DNA of 6,422 nucleotides from Gammaproteobacteria bacterium (GCA_003485905.1 DNHK01000205.1:1-6422), one strand, 5' to 3'. Counted from the stretch's first letter, positions 1 to 5,388 are shown. A program made the numbers and translations. Notes: generated by a model from the sequence alone, not told the origin.

Positions 1-100
1 GTTAAAACTTATAGTTAAAACCTTGCGTGATATCCGAGCTAACTGCAGTTCTAGTTTAAAAATCTAAAGTGAAATCTAAGCTAAAATCTATATTAAGCCT

Positions 101-116
101 GTTTCTTACCAGAAAC
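101..116. repeat. Perfect inverted repeat, 6-bp arms with tetraloop
   Basis: GTTTCT (101-106), loop TACC, AGAAAC (111-116). In the putative leftward leader this would be a small stem-loop just downstream of the three-way junction. It is AT-rich and lacks a following U-run, so it does not look like a terminator. Confidence 0.4.
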
Positions 117-147
117 GTTTTATCGAGCCAGCAGTTTTTGATACACC

Positions 148-190
148 CTGAATCCGTATCGGTTGGGCACTTAAGCGTGCTCCAATTCAG
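148..190 (-). promoter_or_regulatory. Three-way-junction RNA element in the leader (putative rne autoregulatory structure)
   Basis: An outer stem pairs CTGAAT (148-153) with ATTCAG (185-190). Inside are two hairpins: CCG-TAT-CGG (154-162), and TTGGGCAC (163-170) with GTGC plus CCAA (177-180, 182-185) around a 6-nt loop and one bulged base. The A at 185 can pair in only one of the two stems. Together they fold as a compact three-way junction. It would lie about 270-315 nt into the leader transcript predicted from the 468-496 promoter. E. coli rne carries a conserved sensor hairpin (hp2) in its leader; this could be the counterpart, but I cannot align it here. The structure is drawn by hand, with no energy calculation. 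Confidence 0.35.
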
Positions 191-245
191 GTAGGAAGCT
201 ATTAGTCTGGTGTTACTTTTTTATGGTTCTACCTATAGTTTTACC

Positions 246-275
246 TATTAATGGTTCGTTTATTAACCACTAGTA
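246..275. repeat. Imperfect inverted repeat, 11-bp arms
   Basis: Positions 246-256 and 265-275 are inverted copies around an 8-nt loop, with two non-Watson-Crick positions (248/273 and 251/270); on either strand one of these becomes a G-U wobble in RNA. The core is TGGTT...AACCA. It lies within the putative leftward leader and is probably a further stem-loop of it. Confidence 0.4.
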
Positions 276-404
276 CAACCAAGCAAGCCAGAAAAGCTTC
301 ACTGTAGAACGAATCTACTTTACCTCAAAACCAAACCCTTAAATATTTGTACCGGGTTTTAAAAATATATGGTGAGGGTGAATCTTTTTCCTGCGGGCTT
401 CGAA

Positions 405-427
405 AGATAATGCTTAAAGCACTATCT
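405..427. repeat. Imperfect hairpin near the predicted 5' end of the leftward transcript
   Basis: AGATA (405-409) pairs with TATCT (423-427) and TGCT (411-414) pairs with AGCA (418-421) around a 3-nt loop, with one A/C mismatch between the two helices. It lies about 35-55 nt after the predicted leftward start site, so it would be the first stem-loop of the leader. Confidence 0.4.
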
Positions 428-467
428 AGAAATCCTTGCCAGTACCTATTTCGATACTGCGGTCGCG

Positions 468-496
468 ACTATATCAGTGAGTCTAGCTAGTAGCAA
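468..496 (-). promoter_or_regulatory. Sigma70-like promoter firing leftward (putative rne promoter)
   Basis: Read on the minus strand, a -35 TTGCTA (491-496, 4/6 to consensus) is followed after exactly 17 nt by a -10 TATAGT (468-473, 5/6). The -10 is preceded by TG plus one base, an extended -10. Transcription would start near 461 and run leftward through at least 460 nt of untranslated, hairpin-rich sequence before leaving the window. A long leader is what E. coli rne has (about 361 nt), and rne is the expected neighbour of rluC. The promoter is read directly; the identity of the downstream gene is inferred from synteny. Confidence 0.45.
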
Positions 497-540
497 ACTA
501 CATGTTGTTAATGTTACTGATCAAAGTTCAGGGTTCTCTT

Positions 541-561
541 TGGATAACCTTCTAGGTTCCA
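541..561. repeat. Inverted repeat between the divergent promoters (operator or hairpin)
   Basis: TGG (541-543), a 2-nt bulge, AACCT (546-550), loop TCT, AGGTT (554-558), CCA (559-561). It lies upstream of both the leftward -35 and the predicted rluC promoter, so it is unlikely to be part of either leader. It could be a regulator-binding site or the remains of a terminator; no U-run follows. Confidence 0.3.
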
Positions 562-593
562 ACCAATTTGTTATAAGTGCAGGTACTTTAAGT

Positions 594-623
594 TTGATAA
601 AAACCAGAAAAAAGCTCTATCGT
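594..623 (+). promoter_or_regulatory. Candidate promoter for rluC operon
   Basis: TTGATA (594-599, 5/6 to the -35 consensus), an 18-nt spacer and TATCGT (618-623, 4/6 to the -10). Transcription would begin near 630 and give a leader of about 50 nt before the rluC ATG. The -10 is weak, and this is simply the best match in the region. Confidence 0.25.
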
Positions 624-664
624 GACATAGCAATTGTTTAAACCTTTAGCTGAGTGTCCTGCTT

Positions 665-678
665 GCGGTATCATCCGC
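665..678 (+). promoter_or_regulatory. GC hairpin occupying the rluC ribosome-binding region
   Basis: GCGG (665-668), loop TATCAT, CCGC (675-678), ending 4 nt before the rluC ATG. There is no recognisable Shine-Dalgarno sequence here, and this is the only G+C-rich helix near the start. It would sit within the ribosome footprint and could limit initiation on rluC. Four base pairs is short, so it may be incidental. Confidence 0.3.
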
Positions 679-682
679 GCCA

Positions 683-1669
683 ATGAGTAGACCAAATACA
701 GCTAGCAAAACTACCAACAAGGACGTTCGTATCGTTGAAATTGAAGAGAACGCGGACCAGCAGCGCGTAGATAACTACTTGTTGCGGGTTCTAAAAGGCG
801 TGCCCAGGTCACGCATCTACAGAATGATTCGTAATGGAGAGGTTAGAGTCAATAAGGGTAGGGTGAAGCCAACCAGGCGGCTCGAGAAGGGCGATCTTTT
901 ACGTATTCCACCGGTAGTAATGTTGGAAGCTGGGGAAGTTCCAGATTCTGCGATTGTTAAGCACGGATATTTGCTGGATCGTGTTATCTATGAAGATGAT
1001 GGCTTATTGGCGATTAACAAGCCAACTGGTCTCGCTGTACATGCAGGCAGCGGGATTGCCTATGGTTTGATCGAGTTGCTCCGAAAGATTCATCCTGCAG
1101 GTACTAACTTGGAGTTATGCCATAGGCTTGACCGGGAGACATCCGGGCTACTATTGATTTCTAAAAAACGTTTATATAACAGATATTTAAATAAATTATT
1201 TAAACAAAAAACTAATTCTAATTCTGGGATTAGTAAGTGCTATTTAGCGCTGCTTAAGGGCCGGGTTGAGAAGAATATAAAAATTGAGCATAAACTCTAT
1301 CGCCAAGGAAAACATGATGGTGAACGTATTGTAGTAGTACACCCAGAAGGGGTTGCAGCAGCCTCTACTTTTCGGCCTGTATCATGGCCTGCTAAATTGA
1401 CTACCTTGTGCGAGGTGGATTTACATACAGGCCGTACCCATCAGGTTCGTGTACATGCCCAATCGATGGGTTGCGCTGTAGCCGGTGATAGTAAATACGG
1501 GGATAAACGGTTTAATCGTAAAATGTCAGAAGTTGGCTTAAATCGATTATTTCTGCACGCTTATAGATTAGAGTTTAATTTGCCAGATAACGGCAAGTTG
1601 CTACAACTTGAAGCAGGAATCCCTGATGATCTTGATCGTGTATTGCAAGCGCTAAATGATACTAAATGA
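683..1669 (+). CDS. rluC: 23S rRNA pseudouridine synthase, RluC type
   Basis: RluA-family pseudouridine synthase; the E. coli RluC orthologue modifies uridines 955, 2504 and 2580 of 23S rRNA in the cytoplasm. The protein has 328 residues (E. coli RluC 319). An N-terminal S4-like RNA-binding domain covers about 28-85 (RVDNYLL..., RIYRMIRNGEVRVN). The catalytic motif HRLDRETSG places the nucleophile at Asp150. C-terminal family motifs are RTHQVRVH (251-258) and GDSKYGD (268-274). The ATG at 683 is the only ATG before an in-frame stop at 647; it lacks a Shine-Dalgarno sequence and has a small GC hairpin just upstream. The last codon overlaps the next gene as ATGA, so the two are probably translationally coupled. 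Residues 164-185 are several residues longer than I recall for E. coli RluC and are encoded by extremely AT-rich DNA. RluC is preferred over RluA or RluD because of the neighbourhood and motif flavour. Confidence 0.93.
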   Translation: MSRPNTASKTTNKDVRIVEIEENADQQRVDNYLLRVLKGVPRSRIYRMIRNGEVRVNKGRVKPTRRLEKGDLLRIPPVVMLEAGEVPDSAIVKHGYLLDRVIYEDDGLLAINKPTGLAVHAGSGIAYGLIELLRKIHPAGTNLELCHRLDRETSGLLLISKKRLYNRYLNKLFKQKTNSNSGISKCYLALLKGRVEKNIKIEHKLYRQGKHDGERIVVVHPEGVAAASTFRPVSWPAKLTTLCEVDLHTGRTHQVRVHAQSMGCAVAGDSKYGDKRFNRKMSEVGLNRLFLHAYRLEFNLPDNGKLLQLEAGIPDDLDRVLQALNDTK

Positions 1670-2328
1670 ATAACCGTTATGAGTTAGTTATTTTTGATTG
1701 GGATGGAACCCTAATGGATTCAACCGCTAGGATCGTTTCAAGTTTACAGCAATCAGCAATTTCGGCAGGTTTGAAAATGCCTTCAGAGGAAGAAGCCAAA
1801 CAGGTCATCGGTTTGGGCTTGTATGAAGGTTTTGCTATCCTATTTCCTGATGCTGACAAAAGTGATGCTGATCGGGTCGCAGGTCATTACAGGCAGGAGT
1901 TTGTGCATCGAAATACCACCGCGCACAATTTATTTTCTGGTGTATTGAAATGGCTTGAAGACACCCGCCGAGATCAGGTATTAATAGCCATTGCCACAGG
2001 TAAATCACGTGCCGGACTAGATCGTGAACTAACCAAGCATTCGATGCATCATCACTTTGTTACCACCCGTTGTGCAGACGAATGCTTTTCTAAGCCACAC
2101 CCGCAAATGATCATCGAAATATTAAACGAGACCGGCATGGATCCTGAACAAGCAATTATGGTCGGCAATACTACCTTTGATCTGGATATGGCTGCCTCAG
2201 CTAGAGTTGATGGGCTTGGACTTACTCAAGGAGCCCATAGCAAGGAGAAACTCTTACAATCTCGACCTGTAGCCATTGTAGATAGCTTTAGCGACGCGGC
2301 AGAATGGCTAAACGAGCGAGTAGTTTAA
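1666..2328 (+). CDS. HAD-superfamily (subfamily IA) phosphatase, Gph-like
   Basis: Predicted cytosolic phosphomonoesterase of 220 residues, the usual length for phosphoglycolate phosphatase-like HAD enzymes. Motif I is FDWDGT with nucleophile Asp11 and acid/base Asp13. A helical C1 cap lies at about 16-85. Motif II is Thr111 (IAIATGK), motif III is Lys143 (SKPHP) and motif IV is VGNTTFD (166-172). Motif IV normally reads GDxxxD; here the first Asp is Asn168, while Asp172 is kept. These residues help hold Mg2+, so activity may be altered but need not be lost. The start overlaps rluC by 4 nt and lacks its own Shine-Dalgarno sequence. A HAD gene directly after rluC is a conserved arrangement in beta- and gammaproteobacteria. 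The substrate is unknown; phosphoglycolate or another small sugar phosphate is a guess. Confidence 0.88.
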   Translation: MNNRYELVIFDWDGTLMDSTARIVSSLQQSAISAGLKMPSEEEAKQVIGLGLYEGFAILFPDADKSDADRVAGHYRQEFVHRNTTAHNLFSGVLKWLEDTRRDQVLIAIATGKSRAGLDRELTKHSMHHHFVTTRCADECFSKPHPQMIIEILNETGMDPEQAIMVGNTTFDLDMAASARVDGLGLTQGAHSKEKLLQSRPVAIVDSFSDAAEWLNERVV

Positions 2329-2345
2329 GGAGAGTCATTCGGTCT

Positions 2346-2711
2346 ATGAGCGCACAAATATTAGGTAGGTCAGTAGATTTACACGATAGTGGTTTAGGAA
2401 TTCGTTTCACCGTCGAACAAAACGGCGAGCGTAAACCCGCATTCGCTATTCGTTATCAAGGCACGGTCTATGCTTACCTAAATCAATGCTCCCACTTGGG
2501 CATTCCATTGGATATTAGGCCGGGTAATGTGTTCGATGCCAGCGGAGAATTACTTATTTGTGCAGCTCACGGTGCAACTTATGCCCCAGATAGTGGCGCG
2601 TGTGCAGGCGGTCCTTGTTTCGGTGAACCGCTACCAGGATTAAGCGTTTACGAAGACGGTGGGAAGGTTGTTCTCGATGACTTAAATTATAAATTGGTAC
2701 CGGGAAAGTAG
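2346..2711 (+). CDS. Small Rieske [2Fe-2S] ferredoxin-like protein
   Basis: A 121-residue single-domain Rieske protein, probably a cytosolic electron carrier or redox sensor; it has no signal peptide or membrane segment. The cluster ligands are box 1 Cys48-x-His50 (CSHLGIPLD) and box 2 Cys72-x-x-His75 (CAAHG). Cys86 and Cys91 lie in a CAGGPC segment typical of the stretch after box 2. I start at the ATG at 2346 rather than the in-frame ATG at 2304. The latter would overlap the HAD gene by 25 nt, has no Shine-Dalgarno and would add a basic, unconserved 14-residue tail. AAGGAG at 2327-2332 precedes 2346, though 13 nt away is long. It is the last gene of the rluC operon and convergent with sppA. 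Small Rieske proteins in this position occur in betaproteobacteria; their partner is not known to me. Confidence 0.85.
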   Translation: MSAQILGRSVDLHDSGLGIRFTVEQNGERKPAFAIRYQGTVYAYLNQCSHLGIPLDIRPGNVFDASGELLICAAHGATYAPDSGACAGGPCFGEPLPGLSVYEDGGKVVLDDLNYKLVPGK

Positions 2712-2767
2712 TTCACTTGTTCAATACCTAGCTGGCCCTGCAGGATTTTCCTTCTGATTTAAGTTTA
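2712..2767. other. Convergent spacer between Rieske gene and sppA
   Basis: Only 56 bp separates the two convergent stop codons. It contains the palindrome CCTGCAGG (2737-2744) but no stem-loop followed by a T-run on either strand, so I cannot place an intrinsic terminator. Termination may be Rho-dependent, or the transcripts may overlap. Confidence 0.5.
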
Positions 2768-3766
2768 TTATAAGGGGCTCGCTCCTACCGGGAGATACAT
2801 AGGCATTCCGCGTAGTGTTACCGATGTATTGTTAGAGAAACCAAGGAGTGAGGTAAGTACTCCAAATTGACTACTAAGTTGTTCCCATAGGGTTGGCTGT
2901 AATGTGAAATCAACTAGTTCCTCGGCACCAATAATATCTCGGGCTATTTGGCTTGGAGTAAAAAAATCATCTATCAGGCCTAGCTCAACTGCTTGACTAC
3001 CTGTCCAGTACAATCCGCTGAAAATATCTGGATCGTTGGCTAACCTGCTTCCTCGTCCGGCTTGTACGACCGCAATAAATTGTTGGTGCATTTCGTCCAA
3101 TATACTTTGTGCATGCGCGTTATGTTCAGGGTTTTCAGGGGAAAATGGGTCGAGCATGCCTTTATTTGAGCCGGCAGTTAGCAATCGCCTTTCAACACCC
3201 AGCTTATCCAAGGCCCCACTAAACCCGTACATATCCATCAACACGCCGATCGAGCCCACGATACTGCTACGTTGGGCATAAATATTCTGTGTTGCTACAG
3301 CAGCATAATAACCCCCTGAGGCGCACATATCCGCGACAGCTGTATATATCGGTGTGTCTGGAAATTCTTCCTTGAGCCGCAAGATGCCATCATGGATAGC
3401 TGCTGACTGCGCGACAGTGCCGCCAGGGCTGTTGACGTAAAGAATTATACCTTTGGCGTCTGATTCATAGGCATTGCGTAACCCTTTTAGCACTACTGAT
3501 GCGCTAGCATTGGTTTCTGGTGCGATTAGCCCAGCTAGACTAACCATTGCAGTATATTCACCACTAGGCGTTAAGCCGCTACTTTGGCGAGATATAACCA
3601 CCAACAGAGCGAGTAGATACACTAAAAAAGCTACTTTAAAAAACACTCCCCAGCGTCGTTTATTACGTTTCTCTTTTATGTAGTCTTTGGCTATTTCACC
3701 TAGAAGATCCTGATCCATACTGAAATTGCTTGCTTGATTGTTACTGCTAGATGGTTCGTTTTCCAA
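2768..3766 (-). CDS. sppA: Signal peptide peptidase SppA, S49 family (short form)
   Basis: Membrane-anchored serine protease expected to degrade signal-peptide remnants and membrane-associated peptides. The protein has 332 residues, the short single-domain type (Bacillus/Pseudomonas-like) rather than the duplicated E. coli SppA of about 618. A cytoplasmic N-terminal tail ends in a basic patch (KEKRNKRRWG, about 31-40), followed by one transmembrane segment (about 41-59). The catalytic dyad is Ser150 in MCASGGYY and Lys202 in SNKGMLDPF. Their 52-residue spacing matches B. subtilis SppA (Ser147/Lys199). The start is a TTG, chosen because GGAGAG (3772-3777) lies 5 nt upstream; the first in-frame ATG (residue 17) has no Shine-Dalgarno and would shorten the N-terminal tail. 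It is the last gene of the yceF - glycosyltransferase - sppA operon, 18 nt after the glycosyltransferase. It runs opposite to rluC, unlike the usual order. Confidence 0.92.
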   Translation of the reverse strand: MENEPSSSNNQASNFSMDQDLLGEIAKDYIKEKRNKRRWGVFFKVAFLVYLLALLVVISRQSSGLTPSGEYTAMVSLAGLIAPETNASASVVLKGLRNAYESDAKGIILYVNSPGGTVAQSAAIHDGILRLKEEFPDTPIYTAVADMCASGGYYAAVATQNIYAQRSSIVGSIGVLMDMYGFSGALDKLGVERRLLTAGSNKGMLDPFSPENPEHNAHAQSILDEMHQQFIAVVQAGRGSRLANDPDIFSGLYWTGSQAVELGLIDDFFTPSQIARDIIGAEELVDFTLQPTLWEQLSSQFGVLTSLLGFSNNTSVTLRGMPMYLPVGASPL

Positions 3767-3784
3767 TGCGGCTCTCCGTTTGGG

Positions 3785-4579
3785 CTAAATTCGTTTGTTA
3801 GTAGTCTTAGTTTTAGATTTTCTGGCTGATACTAGTGATTGCTGTAGTAAGCGCTCAAAAAAAACACGTTGCTGGATATAGAGCCTAGCATTCGGTCCAG
3901 CAAACCATAAACCTTTTATTAGCCCTAAGTAAATGTAGATTAAATAGGGCGTAAATATAAGATATTTTCGAGAAATCGCGCTCCAGGATAATTCAATCAT
4001 TTTGGATTCAATGAGCTTTTTCGCTTCGAGTTCAGCATATTTTAATTGGCTCTGCCGCCATTGTGACTCGGTCTTTCGATCGTCATGCTGAATATTATTC
4101 ATTAATGTATCTATATGCCCAGATACTTTTTGTCTTTGTGTGTGGCCGTCCAAATAAAAACTTAGGGATTTTACGCGGGCTAAAACGATTCTAGATGGAT
4201 ACAGGCATTTTGTAAGAGCATGCCCGTTTATACAGTAAGTAAAGTTGACTTCGTATGCAGCGGTTCCCAAGCTGGGATCAAGTGAACTAAGTTCAGTTAC
4301 AAAGGCACTATTTAATATGTAGTCCGCATCAAGGGTCAACACCCATTCAGTGTTCACCTTTGGGTGTTGTACTGCCGTACTCCATTGGTGAGCATGATTT
4401 TTAAAAAGCTGAGTAAAGAAGTGTACGTTTGGGTATTGTGCGCAAATATTTTCGGTATTGTCTTTTGAGCCACTATCCAACACTACAATTGTGTTTGCCC
4501 ATCTAAGTTGCTCTAGGCAGCGACCAATATTAAGCTCTTCATCTAAGGTGAGAATGACAGGTGTAATCTTATCAAGCAT
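3785..4579 (-). CDS. Family 2 glycosyltransferase, WaaE/KdtX-like
   Basis: A GT-A fold glycosyltransferase of 264 residues, likely adding a sugar from a nucleotide donor to an envelope glycan or lipid on the inner face of the membrane. Visible motifs are the N-terminal PVILTLDEELNIGRCL, Asp35 in VVLDSGSKDNT and the metal-binding DxD at Asp84-Ala-Asp86 in LTLDADY. Many relatives have DADE; here Tyr87 follows. A conserved-looking HDDRK (165-169) follows, then a hydrophobic stretch at about 206-226 that may bind or cross the membrane, and a lysine-rich tail. The ATG at 4579 overlaps the yceF stop by 8 nt. An upstream TTG (4606) is possible but adds nine residues before the conserved start of the fold. 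The family resembles LPS core glucosyltransferases of the WaaE type, but the acceptor is not known, and no other LPS genes are nearby. Confidence 0.82.
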   Translation of the reverse strand: MLDKITPVILTLDEELNIGRCLEQLRWANTIVVLDSGSKDNTENICAQYPNVHFFTQLFKNHAHQWSTAVQHPKVNTEWVLTLDADYILNSAFVTELSSLDPSLGTAAYEVNFTYCINGHALTKCLYPSRIVLARVKSLSFYLDGHTQRQKVSGHIDTLMNNIQHDDRKTESQWRQSQLKYAELEAKKLIESKMIELSWSAISRKYLIFTPYLIYIYLGLIKGLWFAGPNARLYIQQRVFFERLLQQSLVSARKSKTKTTNKRI

Positions 4580-5201
4580 CGATAGCTCTATTATCAGTTG
4601 TACCAAATACAGGATACCCCCAGTTAGTTAGCATACTAACCAACTGGATAAGTGGCAGACCGATAAGTGCATTTAGATCATCACCGTCAAATTTTTCGAT
4701 TAACCATATCCCTAAACCCTCGGCTTTCAAGCTGCCGGCGCAATCATACGGTTTCTCGAGTTCAAGATAGGCCTCGATGACTGTTTGATCTAATTCTCTA
4801 AAATAGACATTGAAAGGAATAACTGCTGGCTGATATTCACCCGTTTTTGCATTTAGCAAGACCAATCCAGTATAGAGTTTGACTTTTGAGCCCGAGACTT
4901 CAAGTAATTGTTTAACCGCTTGATTATGATCCTTTGGTTTACCGACAATCCCAGAAGGGTGAACAGCCACTTGGTCAGAACCGATAATAAAATCAGTAGG
5001 ATGTCGCATTGCAACGGATTGTGCTTTTTGCAATGCAAGTCGCAAGACTAGATCTTCAGCCGACTCTGTTGGGAGAGGAGTTTCGTCGATGGACGGAGCA
5101 TCATATTCAAAGTCTATGCCTAACTTTGATAACAGTTGGCGTCGATAGACAGATGATGAAGCCAGTATTACTTTTTGTTCAATGGGGTCGAAATTATTCA
5201 C
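4572..5201 (-). CDS. yceF: Maf-family nucleotide pyrophosphatase, YceF type (7-methyl-GTP)
   Basis: House-cleaning nucleotide pyrophosphatase; E. coli YceF hydrolyses 7-methyl-GTP to the monophosphate. The protein has 209 residues, slightly longer than E. coli YceF (about 194) at both ends. Motifs are LASSSVYRRQLL (13-24), DETP (39-42), GSDQVA (74-79) with catalytic Asp76, GKP (87-89), YTGL (110-113), CAGSLKAEGLGI (154-165) and GLPLI (181-185). The SDQV and CAGS-K-EG-GI motifs point to YceF rather than the dTTP/UTP-type YhdE. The start is a GTG at 5199-5201 without a clear Shine-Dalgarno; no other in-frame start codon lies between the upstream stop and the conserved LASSS motif, so initiation may be weak. 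It leads a minus-strand operon with the glycosyltransferase and sppA, and is divergent from fadI. Confidence 0.92.
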   Translation of the reverse strand: MNNFDPIEQKVILASSSVYRRQLLSKLGIDFEYDAPSIDETPLPTESAEDLVLRLALQKAQSVAMRHPTDFIIGSDQVAVHPSGIVGKPKDHNQAVKQLLEVSGSKVKLYTGLVLLNAKTGEYQPAVIPFNVYFRELDQTVIEAYLELEKPYDCAGSLKAEGLGIWLIEKFDGDDLNALIGLPLIQLVSMLTNWGYPVFGTTDNRAIDA

Positions 5202-5229
5202 AAATTTATAATTGTTGGCATACGTTAAC

Positions 5230-5244
5230 TGGTATCAATTACCA
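5230..5244. promoter_or_regulatory. Candidate operator, perfect 5-bp inverted repeat
   Basis: TGGTA, 5-nt spacer, TACCA. The TGGT...ACCA arms recall the E. coli FadR site, but FadR has TGGT-N3-ACCA and this has N7, so it is not a match to that consensus. It lies 29 bp upstream of the yceF start and about 145 bp upstream of the fadI start. Which regulator binds, if any, is unknown. Confidence 0.3.
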
Positions 5245-5319
5245 CAAAGCGATATGGTTAAACGCTGATTAGTTTATAGTGACTGAATGATTAAGTATCA
5301 TGGAAATCGCGTCTAATTA

Positions 5320-5343
5320 GTTACTATTGAAAGTTACTATAAT
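5320..5343 (+). promoter_or_regulatory. fadI -10 with tandem GTTACTAT repeats
   Basis: TATAAT at 5338-5343 is a perfect -10 and would start transcription near 5350, giving a leader of about 40 nt. Two identical 8-bp repeats (5320-5327, 5333-5340) lie directly upstream, and the second overlaps the -10. The -35 position (about 5315-5320) reads AATTAG, far from consensus. A bound regulator over the repeats is plausible, but none is identified. Confidence 0.4.
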
Positions 5344-5388
5344 TTAGTCACGCCAAAATTATTCCATTAAATAGATGATTCGTATTGT

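Larger units (their letters stand above)
1..682. other. Non-coding intergenic region, structured, between left-edge gene and rluC
   Basis: No convincing reading frame is present on either strand; the region is AT-rich with frequent stops. It is dense in inverted repeats (101-116, 148-190, 246-275, 333-359, 405-427, 541-561, 665-678) and short direct repeats (GTTAAAAC at 1-8 and 14-21; AAATCTA at 60, 72 and 84; ATGGTTC at 223 and 251). A minus-strand promoter near 468-496 and a weaker plus-strand one near 594-623 suggest divergent transcription. In many gammaproteobacteria rluC is divergent from rne, so inference makes the left part (about 1-461) the rne leader. The rne gene itself is not in the window, so this cannot be confirmed here. 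Confidence 0.6.
5202..5388. promoter_or_regulatory. Divergent yceF / fadI control region
   Basis: 187 bp, AT-rich, with no gene. It holds an inverted repeat TGGTA-TCAAT-TACCA (5230-5244), a direct repeat GTTACTAT (5320-5327 and 5333-5340, 13-bp period) and a consensus -10 for fadI at 5338-5343. For yceF the best -10 on the minus strand is TATAAA (5273-5278), with no good -35. Both promoters look weak in the -35, which suggests activator dependence or tight control. Confidence 0.5.

Noticed and set aside
333..359. AAACCC...GGGTTT as an intrinsic terminator
   Set aside because: The stem is only 6 bp with a 15-nt loop, and only a short T-run follows on the plus strand; no gene ends nearby.
2304..2345. 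Upstream ATG as start of the Rieske protein
   Set aside because: It overlaps the HAD gene, lacks a Shine-Dalgarno sequence and adds an unconserved basic tail; the ATG at 2346 fits the family length better.
2737..2744. CCTGCAGG palindrome as a terminator between convergent genes
   Set aside because: It is a perfect palindrome without a loop, and no T-run follows on either strand.
3036..3281. Plus-strand open frame of 81 codons
   Set aside because: Lies entirely antisense within sppA, whose motifs and catalytic residues are clear; the translation has no recognisable domain.
5207..5212. TATAAT as a plus-strand fadI promoter
   Set aside because: The matching -35 position reads GGGGTC, and the -10 at 5338-5343 is much closer to fadI.
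5230..5244. FadR binding site
   Set aside because: The TGGT and ACCA arms are separated by 7 nt instead of 3, and the flanks do not fit the FadR consensus; kept only as an unnamed inverted repeat.
5009..5272. Plus-strand open frame of 87 codons antisense to yceF
   Set aside because: Overlaps conserved yceF motifs on the opposite strand and shows no domain or ribosome-binding site.
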